64,000 bases of DNA from Afifellaceae bacterium (GTDB lineage: Bacteria > Pseudomonadota > Alphaproteobacteria > Rhizobiales > Afifellaceae). The notes under the pieces were generated by a model. It did no database searches and was not told the origin of the DNA. It saw only the letters and a program-made list of their open reading frames with translations. The position numbers and the translations under genes were made by a program. Positions 44,358 to 53,206 of the stretch are shown here, one piece after another (positions within the stretch are counted from its first letter, which is position 1; every line of letters starts with the position of its first letter). The stretch covers positions 62,001 to 126,000 of the forward strand of contig JANQRH010000029.1 of NCBI GenBank assembly GCA_028284625.1, in the 5' to 3' direction.

Positions 44358-44843
44358 ATGGACATGAAAGAAGGCGGCGTCATCCAGGTTGCATATGTCG
44401 TGCGCGACCTGGAAGCCGCCATGAAGCGGCATTGGGAGGTGTGCGGCGTCGGACCGTGGCACATCTACAAGTTCGAGCCCGGCAAGGTTGAGAACTATAT
44501 CTATCGCGGCCAGCCGGCGAACCACACATGCTGGATTGCTGTCACGCCTTTAGGCGAGGGCCTCGGTGCGCAGGTGGAGCTGATGCAGCCGATCAGCGGC
44601 CGCTCCATCTACGATGAGCATTTGGAGACGAAGGGCGAGGGGCTGCATCACGTGAAGCTCTTCCACCGCGATTGCGACCAGGCGCTCAAAGATTATGCGC
44701 AGCGCGGCTATCCGGTCATCCAGCAAGGCAAGTTCGACGAGGACGTGCATTACTATCTCGATACGGAGAAGGACTTTGGCTACATCGTCGAGATCGGCAA
44801 CGGCGGCCGCATCCGCCCGCCCGAGCGGGTCTTTCCCGAATAA
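44358..44843 (+). CDS. VOC (glyoxalase/bleomycin-resistance) family protein
   Basis: A 161-residue vicinal-oxygen-chelate protein from ATG 44358, with GGGAGGAAG upstream. It starts IQVAYVVRDLEAAMKRHWEV; the second module has GLHHVKLFHRDCDQAL, with metal-binding His and Glu (VEIGNGG) positions. The family includes isomerases, dioxygenases and lyases. It abuts the Gfo/Idh gene tail to tail. The substrate is unknown; a sugar-related ketone is plausible next to iol genes. Confidence 0.82.
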   Translation: MDMKEGGVIQVAYVVRDLEAAMKRHWEVCGVGPWHIYKFEPGKVENYIYRGQPANHTCWIAVTPLGEGLGAQVELMQPISGRSIYDEHLETKGEGLHHVKLFHRDCDQALKDYAQRGYPVIQQGKFDEDVHYYLDTEKDFGYIVEIGNGGRIRPPERVFPE

Positions 44844-46001
44844 TCAGCGGAACATCGGCGGGCGGGCGTCGACCCATTTGCCGCCGGCCTTGCCTGACTC
44901 AGCAACAGCGAAGACGGCCGCCATGGAGCGCAGGCCGTCCTCGGCGCGCGGATAGAGATCGGCCGCCGGATCGACGGCGCGGCCCTCTCGCCGCGCGTGG
45001 ATGGCTTCGGCGAGGTCTTTATAGATATTGGCGAAGGCCAGAGGCATGCCCTCCGGGTGCCCGATGGTCACGCGCGACGCGCGCTCCGCTTCGGGCGACA
45101 ATCCGGCTTCACTACGCTCGATCACCTGAAGCCGGCCGCCCAGCGGCATGTAGTGAAGCTGGTTCGGCTGTTCCTGCGACCAGCGAAGCCCGCCGGTCTC
45201 GCCGAAAACCTGAAGCGTCAAGCCGTGCTGGCGGCCAATGGCGATCGACGACGTCCACAGCCGACCGACCGCGCCGCCGGACATGCGCAGATTGACCATG
45301 GCATCGTCTTCCAACGCGCGGCTTTCGATGCATGACACGGTATCGGCCGACAGGCGCTCGACCTCTTGACCCGTGACGAAGCCCGCCATGTGGAGCGCAT
45401 GGATGCCGCAATCTGCGAATTGCGCCGACACGCCGGCGGTCGCCGGATCGTAACGCCAGCGCACGCGCGGATTATCGGCGTTGCCGGCGTCGGCGTGGTG
45501 GCCATGGGCGAACTCGGCGACGACCACACGGACGCGGCCGATTTCGCCGTTCGCGACCATCGCGCGCATGTGGCGGACGAGCGGATAGCCTGAGTAGCCG
45601 TAATTGACCGCGCAGATGAGGCCCGTCTCCTCGGCGAGCCGCACGATCGCCTCGCCTTCCTCGACCGTTATGGTCATCGGCTTCTCGCACAGAACGTGGA
45701 AGCCGGCCTCGAGGAAGGCTTTTGTGATCTCAAAGTGCGTGGCGTTCGGTGTAGCGACGGTCACAAGATCAATGCGGTCGTCGCGGTTCTGCTCCGCGGC
45801 GAGCATCTCACGCCAGTCGCCGTATGCGCGGTCGGCGGCGAGGCCGAGGCGCTTGGCATAGTCGCGGCCGGCATCGGGGCGATGATCGAGCGCGCCGGCA
45901 ACGAAGTCGAAGCACGCGTCGAGGCCTGCGCCCAGGCGATGAGCCGGCCCGATCTGGCTGCCTTCGCCGCCGCCGATCATGCCCCATTTCAGCTTTGCCA
46001 C
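44844..46001 (-). CDS. Gfo/Idh/MocA-family oxidoreductase
   Basis: A 385-residue NAD(P)-dependent dehydrogenase, likely starting at GTG 46001 with AGGAG upstream. Rossmann motif MIGGGEGSQIGPAHR at the N-terminus, catalytic-lysine motif VLCEKPMT and the downstream ADCGIHALHMAGFVTGQ match inositol 2-dehydrogenase-like proteins of the longer subgroup. It is divergent from iolD, sharing a palindrome-bearing promoter region, so it may supply an inosose to the Iol enzymes from myo-, scyllo- or another inositol. The precise isomer is unknown. Confidence 0.87.
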   Translation of the reverse strand: MAKLKWGMIGGGEGSQIGPAHRLGAGLDACFDFVAGALDHRPDAGRDYAKRLGLAADRAYGDWREMLAAEQNRDDRIDLVTVATPNATHFEITKAFLEAGFHVLCEKPMTITVEEGEAIVRLAEETGLICAVNYGYSGYPLVRHMRAMVANGEIGRVRVVVAEFAHGHHADAGNADNPRVRWRYDPATAGVSAQFADCGIHALHMAGFVTGQEVERLSADTVSCIESRALEDDAMVNLRMSGGAVGRLWTSSIAIGRQHGLTLQVFGETGGLRWSQEQPNQLHYMPLGGRLQVIERSEAGLSPEAERASRVTIGHPEGMPLAFANIYKDLAEAIHARREGRAVDPAADLYPRAEDGLRSMAAVFAVAESGKAGGKWVDARPPMFR

Positions 46002-46085
46002 GGCCTACGCGCTCCTGAGATGTTCTGTAGCGACCGGAATATCGAGACTTGCCGTCCTCCGACAGCCCGGCATCGGCCAGTTCTG

Positions 46086-46101
46086 TTGCAACCGGTTGCA
46101 A
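46086..46101. promoter_or_regulatory. Perfect palindromic operator between dehydrogenase and iolD
   Basis: TTGCAACCGGTTGCAA is a perfect 16-bp palindrome in the 179-bp divergent region. The CG centre and length are those of LacI/GntR-type repressor sites. It probably controls both the dehydrogenase gene and the iolDCB operon. Confidence 0.55.
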
Positions 46102-46180
46102 AATCCCGTATCAGCAGGACTATCGGCGCGCAACACCCTTCGCCCTGTCGGGCAGCGTTTGCCGCCTTGAGGGTGACCCC

Positions 46181-48052
46181 ATGAGCGGACAGCAACCAAC
46201 CATTCGCCTGACCACGGCGCAGGCGATCGTGCGTTTTCTGACGGCGCAGTTCATCGACATCGACGGGCAAGAGACGCGCCTGTGTGGCGGTGGCTTCGCC
46301 ATTTTCGGGCATGGCAACGTGCCATGTCTTGGCGAAGCGCTTTACGGGCTCAACGACGTGCTGCCGCTCTATCGCGGGCAGAACGAGCAGAGCATGGGCT
46401 TCGCCGCGGCGGCCTACGCCAAATATCATCTCAGGCAACGCTTCATGTTCTGCACGGCGAGCGCCGGGCCGGGCACGGCGAACCTTTTGACGGCGGCCGC
46501 ACTTGCTCATGCCAACCGCCTGCCGATGCTGATGCTCTGCGGCGACACGTACATCACGCGCCTGCCGGATCCGGTGCTGCAGCAGTTGGAGCATTTCGGC
46601 AATCCGAGCCTCGGACTGAACGACGCCTTCAAGGCCGTGTCGCGTTACTGGGACCGCATCGTCCATCCCGCGCAGGTGATCCAGTCGCTGCCGGCGGCGA
46701 TTGCTACGATGCTCGACCCGGCCGATTGCGGCCCCGCCTTTATCGGACTGCCACAGGATGTTCAGGGATGGGCTCACGACTTTCCCGCGCGGCTGTTTGA
46801 GAAGCGCGTCCATCGCATTCGCCGGGTTCAGCCCGACGCGGCGGAGATCGCAGATGCTGCCGCGCTCTTGAAGACTGCCGAGCGCCCGATGATCATCGCT
46901 GGCGGCGGCGTGCAATATTCACGTGCCGTGGCGGAGCTCACGGCGTTTGCGGAACGGCATGCCATCCCCGTCGTGGAGACGATCGCCGGACGCGCCAACA
47001 TGGTCGCCACGCATCCGCTCAATATCGGACCCGTCGGCGTGACCGGATCGGACAGCGCGAACACAATCGCCGCGGAAGCGGATGTGATTCTGGCGGTCGG
47101 CACGCGCCTTCAGGATTTTACGACGGGCTCGTGGACCGCGTTTGCGCATGACGCGCAGATCATCGGTCTAAATGCGGCGCGACACGATGCCGGCAAGCAC
47201 ATGTCGCTAACCATCGTCGGCGACGCGAAGCTCGGCCTGACGGCGTTGGACGAGACGCTTGCCGCTTTCAGCGCGCCCGAAGCGTGGACCGCCAAGGCGC
47301 AGCAGGAGCGCAAGCGTTGGGACGAGGCTGTCGCCAAGAACGTGGCGCCGAGCAATCGGCCTAACAGCTACGCGCAGGCTATTGGCGTGGTGAACGCGCT
47401 TTGCGATCCGCGCGACCGTGTCGTCACAGCGGCCGGAGGCCTGCCTGCGGAAGTGACGGCCAATTGGCGCACGCTCGACATCGGCACGGTCGACGTGGAG
47501 TTCGGCTTCTCCTGCATGGGCTACGAGATTGCCGGCGGGTGGGGTGCGCGCATTGCGCAATCGGAAAAGGAACCCGAGCAGGACACGATCGTGTTCGTCG
47601 GCGACGGCTCCTACCTCTTGATGAATTCCGACATCTACTCCGCCGCGCTCACGAAGAAGAAGCTCATCATCCTCGTGCTCGACAATGGCGGGTTCGCGGT
47701 GATCAACAAATTGCAGACCAACACCGGCAATGAAAGCTTCAACAATCTGTTCAGCGACTGCCCGACGATCGCGGAGCCGTTTGCCATGGACTTTGAGGCG
47801 CATGCCGCCGCCATGGGTGCGGTGGCGGAGACCGTCGCCAGTCCGGCGGAGTTGGGCGAAGCGTTCAAGCGCGCCAAGGCCGATCCGCGCACGCATGTGA
47901 TTGTGATGAAAGTCGACGCCTATGACGGCTGGACGGAAGGCGGCCACGCTTGGTGGGAAGTCGGCACGCCGCAAGTGTCGGAGAGCGAAAAGGTGCGCGA
48001 AGCACACAAGAATTGGGAAGCGGAGCGCCATAAGCAGCGGCAGGGTGTGTGA
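46181..48052 (+). CDS. iolD: 3D-(3,5/4)-trihydroxycyclohexane-1,2-dione hydrolase IolD
   Basis: Thiamin-diphosphate enzyme that opens the inositol-derived ring (diketo intermediate) to 5-deoxy-glucuronate. 623 residues from ATG 46181. Family features are LTTAQAIVRFLTAQFID at the start, GHGNVPCLGEAL, the TPP half-site RGQNEQSMGFAAAAYAK with its catalytic Glu, and the TPP/Mg site GDGSYLLMNSDIYSA..LDNGGFAVINKLQ. It overlaps iolC by one base (TGATG). The open frame continues upstream to 46049, but the iolD family start is at MSGQQPTIRLT. Confidence 0.95.
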   Translation: MSGQQPTIRLTTAQAIVRFLTAQFIDIDGQETRLCGGGFAIFGHGNVPCLGEALYGLNDVLPLYRGQNEQSMGFAAAAYAKYHLRQRFMFCTASAGPGTANLLTAAALAHANRLPMLMLCGDTYITRLPDPVLQQLEHFGNPSLGLNDAFKAVSRYWDRIVHPAQVIQSLPAAIATMLDPADCGPAFIGLPQDVQGWAHDFPARLFEKRVHRIRRVQPDAAEIADAAALLKTAERPMIIAGGGVQYSRAVAELTAFAERHAIPVVETIAGRANMVATHPLNIGPVGVTGSDSANTIAAEADVILAVGTRLQDFTTGSWTAFAHDAQIIGLNAARHDAGKHMSLTIVGDAKLGLTALDETLAAFSAPEAWTAKAQQERKRWDEAVAKNVAPSNRPNSYAQAIGVVNALCDPRDRVVTAAGGLPAEVTANWRTLDIGTVDVEFGFSCMGYEIAGGWGARIAQSEKEPEQDTIVFVGDGSYLLMNSDIYSAALTKKKLIILVLDNGGFAVINKLQTNTGNESFNNLFSDCPTIAEPFAMDFEAHAAAMGAVAETVASPAELGEAFKRAKADPRTHVIVMKVDAYDGWTEGGHAWWEVGTPQVSESEKVREAHKNWEAERHKQRQGV

Positions 48053-49032
48053 TGGCCGACCTGTCGCGGCTGGCACGGAACAGCTTCGTCATCATCGGCC
48101 GCGCCGGCATGGATTTTTATGCTGACCCGCCAGGCACCCATCTTGAGAAAGCCGAGCGCTTCGTGGCGCATCTTGGCGGGTCGTCGGCCAACATCGCCGC
48201 GGCTATCGCCAAGCAGGGCGGCAAGGCGGCGTTGGTCACGCGCGTCTCCGATGACGCCGTTGGGCGCTTTGCGCTCAACCAGCTCGACCGCTACGGGATC
48301 GACCGCACGCATGTGACTCCGGTCGGCGGGGAGGCGCGGAACTCTCTGGCTGTCGTGGAGACGCGTCTGGAGGACTGCCAGTCGGTCATCTATCGCAACG
48401 GCGCGGCCGACTTCGAGATGAACACAGCGGATGTGGAGGCGGTGGATTACTCCGCCTATGGCGCGCTCATCACGACGGGAACGGTGCTGGCCGCCGAGCC
48501 GTCGCGAAGCGCCACGTTCCGCGCCTTCGATCTGGCGCGCGCGGCCGGCCTGCCGCTGATCTTCGATATCGATTATCGGCCCTACAGCTGGCCATCGGCC
48601 GACATTGCCGCGGAGGTCTATTCGCGCGCGGGCGCACTCAGCGACATCATTGTCGGCAATGACGTGGAGTTCGGATTCATGGTCGGCGATTACGACAAGG
48701 GCCTCGACGCGGCGCGCCGGTTGGTCGCCGATGGCGCGAAGATCGCCGTCTACAAGATGGGTGAGCGCGGGGCGGTGACGATCACGCCGGAGGGCGAGTT
48801 CCAGACAGGGGTTTTCCCAACGCGCGCGCTGAAGCCCACCGGCGCGGGCGACAGCTTCATGGGTGCCTTCGTCGTTGCGCTGGCGGGCGGCCATGGCGCG
48901 CGAAGCGCCGTAGAGCGCGGCTCGGCGGCGGCGGCGATCGTCGTGTCGCGCGTCGGCTGCGCGCCGGCATGCCCGACGACGCAAGAGCTTGAAGACTTTC
49001 TGCTCCGCCAACCGGCACCTGAATTTGCCTGA
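48052..49032 (+). CDS. iolC: 5-dehydro-2-deoxygluconokinase IolC
   Basis: PfkB-family kinase, 326 residues from ATG 48052, overlapping the iolD stop. It has GRAGMDFYADPPGTHLEKAERF at the N-terminus, LGGSSANIAAAIAKQGG and the catalytic PTGAGDSFMGAF. It phosphorylates 2-deoxy-5-keto-gluconate before aldol cleavage by the IolJ-like enzyme two genes downstream. Some relatives carry a fused aldolase domain; this one does not. Confidence 0.93.
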   Translation: MADLSRLARNSFVIIGRAGMDFYADPPGTHLEKAERFVAHLGGSSANIAAAIAKQGGKAALVTRVSDDAVGRFALNQLDRYGIDRTHVTPVGGEARNSLAVVETRLEDCQSVIYRNGAADFEMNTADVEAVDYSAYGALITTGTVLAAEPSRSATFRAFDLARAAGLPLIFDIDYRPYSWPSADIAAEVYSRAGALSDIIVGNDVEFGFMVGDYDKGLDAARRLVADGAKIAVYKMGERGAVTITPEGEFQTGVFPTRALKPTGAGDSFMGAFVVALAGGHGARSAVERGSAAAAIVVSRVGCAPACPTTQELEDFLLRQPAPEFA

Positions 49033-49041
49033 GAGGATTCC

Positions 49042-49884
49042 ATGCACATTGCGCCCTATGACAATCACAACATGCCGATCGTCGATATCGATCACGCTCT
49101 TGTTCCGCTCAACTATTTCAACATCGTCAAGCTCAGCCGCGGCGAGACGTTCGGCTATCGCGTGCCGGGCTACGAGACCTGCGTGGTCCCGGCGACCGGT
49201 ACGGTCAATGTAGAGACGGGCGGCGAGATGTTTGCGGAGATCGGCAAACGCAAGATCGATGTGTGGGACGGCGAGCCGGAAGGCGTCTATGTGCCGACCG
49301 ACGTGGCGGCTGAGATCACCTGCCTCAGCGACAAGGCGGAAGTCTTCATCGCGGGCGCCAAACATCCTGAGACGCTGACGCCCTTTGCCGTTCGCGCCGA
49401 CGAGCTCGATGTCGTTCAATACGGCTCCGACGACACGAAAACGCACCGCAAGATCAAGCACATCCTGGGTGCACAATACCACGACCGCGTGGGGCGGCTT
49501 CTCGTCTCGGAGCTCTACACCGTCGGCGCTGGCGGCTGGTCGGGCTTCCCGAGCCACAAGCATGACACCGATCGGCTGCCGGATGAAAGCCGGCACGACG
49601 AGACCTACAATTTCCGCTTTCGCCCGAATTACGGCTCCGGCCTGCAGATGTTGCAGCGGGTCGATAATGAGCCGGGCGACGCCTATCACATCGTCGACGG
49701 ATCGACTGTGCTGATCGACAAGGGCTATCACCCTTGCGCGGCGCTGCCAGGCTACGAGATGTACTACTTCACCATCCTTGGCGGTCTCAGCCAGCGCAGC
49801 CTGAAGCAGTTCTTCCAGCCCACCCACGCCGAGCAGCTCAAGACCATTCCCGGCATCATGGATATGGTCGCCAAGTTCAAATGA
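49042..49884 (+). CDS. iolB: 5-deoxy-glucuronate isomerase IolB
   Basis: A 280-residue bicupin isomerase converting 5-deoxy-glucuronate to 2-deoxy-5-keto-gluconate. Metal-binding cupin motif WSGFPSHKHDTD, then ESRHDETYNFRF, and a late EMYYFTILGG fit IolB. GAGAGGA lies upstream of the start, and its stop overlaps the next gene as ATGA (49881-49884). Confidence 0.93.
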   Translation: MHIAPYDNHNMPIVDIDHALVPLNYFNIVKLSRGETFGYRVPGYETCVVPATGTVNVETGGEMFAEIGKRKIDVWDGEPEGVYVPTDVAAEITCLSDKAEVFIAGAKHPETLTPFAVRADELDVVQYGSDDTKTHRKIKHILGAQYHDRVGRLLVSELYTVGAGGWSGFPSHKHDTDRLPDESRHDETYNFRFRPNYGSGLQMLQRVDNEPGDAYHIVDGSTVLIDKGYHPCAALPGYEMYYFTILGGLSQRSLKQFFQPTHAEQLKTIPGIMDMVAKFK

Positions 49885-50711
49885 CCTTGGCGACCCTGTC
49901 GGACGTGCTGCAACCGGCGCTCCGGGAGGGTTACGCCGTTGCCGGCTTGGTGTGTCTGGGCTGGGAGGATGCGCGCGCCTACGCATCTGCCGCGGAGGCT
50001 GAGGATGCGCCGGTCATCTTGCAGGCGGGGCCGAGCGCGCGGAGGCACATGCCGGTCTCCGTCTGGGGGGCGATGTTCAAGGAACTCGCGGAGAGCGTGC
50101 GCGTGCCGGTGGTTGCGCATCTCGATCATGCGACCAGCGCCGACGAATGCCACGCGGCGATCGATGCCGGCTTCACCTCGGTGATGTTCGACGGTTCCCG
50201 TTTGCCACTTGCGCAGAACATCGCCGACACCGCCGCCATCGTAGAGATGGCGCATGCGGCGGGCGTGTCCTGCGAAGGCGAAATCGGCTTTGTCGGGTAT
50301 GCGGGCGGTGAGGCATCAGCGGGCACCGACCCGGAGGCGGCGGCGCGCTTCGCAGCCGAGACCGGGGTCGACGCCATGGCGGTCTCCGTCGGCAATGTGC
50401 ACCTGCAGGAGCAGTCGGGCGCCGGGCTGGACGTTTCCCGCGTTCGGACAATCGAAGCGTTGACCGATTGTCCGCTGGTCATCCATGGCGGCTCGGGCGT
50501 ACCGGCGGCGCAGCGCAGCGAGCTGGCGCAATCGTCGCATATCTGCAAGTTCAACATCGGAACCGAGTTGCGGATGGCGTTCGGCGCGGCGCTTCGTGCC
50601 ACTCTCGATGCCGACCCGCAAAGCTATGACCGCATCGCGATCCTTGAGGCGACGCACGGGCCCGTCATGGAGGTGGCACGCGCGGTGATCCGGTCTTTAA
50701 GGCAACGCTAG
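49881..50711 (+). CDS. Class II aldolase, IolJ-like
   Basis: A 276-residue zinc-dependent class II ketose-bisphosphate aldolase. Zn ligands are visible as VAHLDHATS, SCEGEIGFVG, VGNVHL and VIHGGSGVP. ATG 49881 overlaps the iolB stop. Its position after iolDCB indicates cleavage of 2-deoxy-5-keto-gluconate 6-phosphate to DHAP and malonate semialdehyde. The malonate-semialdehyde dehydrogenase (iolA) is not in the window. Its stop overlaps that of the antiporter on the other strand. Confidence 0.88.
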   Translation: MTLATLSDVLQPALREGYAVAGLVCLGWEDARAYASAAEAEDAPVILQAGPSARRHMPVSVWGAMFKELAESVRVPVVAHLDHATSADECHAAIDAGFTSVMFDGSRLPLAQNIADTAAIVEMAHAAGVSCEGEIGFVGYAGGEASAGTDPEAAARFAAETGVDAMAVSVGNVHLQEQSGAGLDVSRVRTIEALTDCPLVIHGGSGVPAAQRSELAQSSHICKFNIGTELRMAFGAALRATLDADPQSYDRIAILEATHGPVMEVARAVIRSLRQR

Positions 50712-52012
50712 CCAGCGTCGGCACCTTCGTCGCCGTCGCCGTGACGCAGCCGGAACGCGGAGACCGGTTCGCGCTCCGCGCATTCGCCGGTTCTGTCGAT
50801 GAATTTGCCGTAGGCAGCGGAAAGCGGCGCCGCGGTTGCGCCATGCAGGACAATGCTCAGCGCCACGGTGATTACGACGCAGGCGAGAATCTCATCGCCG
50901 CCGGGAATGGCTTCACGTTCCACTATCAGCAGCGCGAACAGGATGGAGGCGATCCCGCGCGGGCCGAACCATCCGAGAAACGCCTTGCTTTGATAGGACA
51001 GGCCCGTGCGCGTCAGCGCAATGGCGATCGGCACCATGCGCACGATGGTCAGGAAGAGAAGCGCCAGGAGAAGCGTGCCCCAGGTTGCGTGATGCAGCGC
51101 GTCGGGCAGCATGACCGCACCGAAGACGAGGAACACGATCACCGTCAGAAGCTGGCCTTCGCTTTCCATGAACTCAAAGACGAAAGAACAACGGTGGCTC
51201 ACCGTGGCGCCGAACACCAAGCCGCCTGCAAAGGCGGCGATGAAGCCGTTGCCGCCGATCAGTTCGGCGATCGCAAAAGCGAGGATCGCCACGGCGAGGA
51301 CGGCCAAGCCTTGAAACGGCTCCGCCATCCATCCGCGCTCCGCGCCTTTATCGATTAGACGCGCGCCGATATAGCCGACGAAGAGGCCGGCGAGGGGCCC
51401 AAGCGTCACCTGCAGAAGTGCGAAGACCGCCAAACTTGAGGCGGAGCCGGCCCCTTCCATCGGCGCAAGCAGAAGCGCGGCGATCAACACCAGCGGCAGG
51501 GCCAAGCCATCGTTCAGCCCACTCTCCACATTGAGCGCCTGGCGAATGCGAACGGGGACCTGCTTGGCGGAGACGACCGACTGACCCAGTGCTGCGTCGG
51601 TCGGCGCCAGGATGGCGGCGACCAGCAGCGCCATCGCCAATGTCGCCTCAGGAAAGATGATCATGGCGAAGGCGGTGCCGATGAGGACGGTGAGCGGCAT
51701 GCCGATCGCCAACATGCGCAGCGGCAAAGTGTGATCGACGGCGAGCCGACGCACGTCGATGCGCGCGGCGTCGGAGAAGAGCACCAGGATCAAGGTCAGT
51801 TCGGCGATCAAGTGGATTGCGCCGTGATCGGTCTCAATCGGCGCCAGATGCAGCCCGCCGGAGCCGATCAGCCAGCCAAAGCCGGTGAACACGATCGGCA
51901 GCGTCACCGGCGTGCGCTCCAGCCTGCGGGAGATCAAGGCATAGGCGAGCACCGCCGCGGCGATGATTGCGATACCGGTGAGCTGCAAGCTTGCGACCTC
52001 CGACGAAGCCAT
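50708..52012 (-). CDS. CPA1-family cation:proton antiporter (NhaP-like)
   Basis: A 434-residue membrane protein with about twelve hydrophobic segments. The ion-translocation motif appears as LAPTDAALGQSVV and NVESGLNDGLALPLV (ND pair), and GWFGPRGIASILFALL is typical of NhaP/CPA1 Na+(K+)/H+ exchangers. It ends with a short polar tail. It is not obviously part of inositol metabolism; its tail overlaps the aldolase gene by 4 bp in convergent orientation. Confidence 0.9.
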   Translation of the reverse strand: MASSEVASLQLTGIAIIAAAVLAYALISRRLERTPVTLPIVFTGFGWLIGSGGLHLAPIETDHGAIHLIAELTLILVLFSDAARIDVRRLAVDHTLPLRMLAIGMPLTVLIGTAFAMIIFPEATLAMALLVAAILAPTDAALGQSVVSAKQVPVRIRQALNVESGLNDGLALPLVLIAALLLAPMEGAGSASSLAVFALLQVTLGPLAGLFVGYIGARLIDKGAERGWMAEPFQGLAVLAVAILAFAIAELIGGNGFIAAFAGGLVFGATVSHRCSFVFEFMESEGQLLTVIVFLVFGAVMLPDALHHATWGTLLLALLFLTIVRMVPIAIALTRTGLSYQSKAFLGWFGPRGIASILFALLIVEREAIPGGDEILACVVITVALSIVLHGATAAPLSAAYGKFIDRTGECAEREPVSAFRLRHGDGDEGADAG

Positions 52013-52104
52013 GCTGCGGTAGCATGGTTCGCGGATCGCGGCCCAATCAAGGCTTGTTCAGCGGATGATTTGCTGCGCGGACACCAGGGGCGGCCGATGC
52101 CGCC

Positions 52105-52881
52105 TCACCACAACGTATAGCCGCCGTCGATGACGAAGGTCGCTCCGGTCACATAGCTTGACGCGGGCGCGGCGAGGTAGAGCGCCAGCGCGCCGATCTC
52201 CTCGGGCTCGCCGGGGCGGCCCATCGGGACGGCCTCGACGAACGTGCTGATGACATCCGGGTTGCTTTCCGCCCATTTGCGATTCGGCTCCGTCATGAAC
52301 AGGCCGGGGCAAATGGCGTTCACGTTGACGCCGCGCGGGGCCCAGTCGGCGGCCACGGCACGTGTGAAATGAATGAGCGCTGCCTTGGTCGTTTCGTAAT
52401 GACGGCCGCCAATACCGCGATTGGCGATCATGCCGCTGATCGACGCGATGTTAACGACGCGGCCGGCATTGCGCTTAAGCATCGCGCCGCCGATTATCTT
52501 GGTGCAGATGAAGGCCTGAGTCAGATTATAGTCGACGCCGGTCTGCCAGGTCTCCAGATCGGACTCCTCGATAGGCACATTGACGTTGCGGCCGCCGACA
52601 TTGTTGACAAGGATGTCGATCGGCGCCTCGCTGAGCACGCTTTTGCACATCGCCGTGCAGGCGTCCGTGTCGGCGAGGTCGGCGGCGTGGGTCCAAGCCT
52701 TCCGTCCGCGTTCACGGATTTCCTCTGCGACTGCCTCAAGGGAATCGGCGCCGCGTGCGGAAACCGCTACATCGGCTCCGGCTTCCGCCAATGCCAATGC
52801 GATGATGCGTCCGAACCCGCGGCTGCCGCCGGTAACAAAAGCCCGCTTGCCGTCAAGACGAAACTGATCAAACACGCTCAT
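52105..52881 (-). CDS. SDR-family oxidoreductase (gluconate 5-dehydrogenase-like)
   Basis: A 258-residue short-chain dehydrogenase with TGGSRGFG (17-24), NNVGGRN, an active-site Tyr-Lys in HYETTKAAL, and a C-terminal SYVTGATFVIDGGYTLW. The closest groups I recall are gluconate 5-dehydrogenases and other polyol dehydrogenases. It is divergent from the sugar importer 53207-56624, with two palindromes between them, so it probably oxidises the imported polyol. Confidence 0.88.
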   Translation of the reverse strand: MSVFDQFRLDGKRAFVTGGSRGFGRIIALALAEAGADVAVSARGADSLEAVAEEIRERGRKAWTHAADLADTDACTAMCKSVLSEAPIDILVNNVGGRNVNVPIEESDLETWQTGVDYNLTQAFICTKIIGGAMLKRNAGRVVNIASISGMIANRGIGGRHYETTKAALIHFTRAVAADWAPRGVNVNAICPGLFMTEPNRKWAESNPDVISTFVEAVPMGRPGEPEEIGALALYLAAPASSYVTGATFVIDGGYTLW

Positions 52882-53206
52882 TCTTTGTCCTTTCTTCGGG
52901 CTCGGTCGTGACGCGCGATAGGAGGGAGGGTCAGGTCGCGTCGAAGTCAGGCATGGATAGGAACCACGCCGATGAGACTCAACACATAGATTGACGGCTT
53001 ACGCGTCTGCGAACAACGCCTTGATCCGCTACCCCCACGCGAAGCCAGTTGCACAACCCGGTTGTGGTGCGAATCGCGCAAACCTTTTTCAACGGCCGTC
53101 GCCGGAACTGTTCCGGAAAGTGATTGTCGTGGCGGGACGGCTTGCTAAGATGGCGTATGGGCCACATCCCCGTGAAAGATATTTCACTAATCCTGGGAGG
53201 GTTTAG
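52882..53206. promoter_or_regulatory. Divergent promoter region with two palindromes
   Basis: No gene is seen in these 325 bp. Two perfect 7-1-7 palindromes are present: CACAACC-C-GGTTGTG at 53052-53066 and CCGGAAC-T-GTTCCGG at 53102-53116. Both lie in front of the binding-protein gene. The first resembles the site upstream of iolD in its AACCGGTT-like centre. They are likely repressor operators. Confidence 0.5.

Noticed and set aside
47920-49986. A 688-codon open frame on the minus strand across iolC and iolB
   Set aside because: It is antisense to clear iol genes; the product is Arg/His/Asp-rich without any domain. High GC makes such long shadows common.
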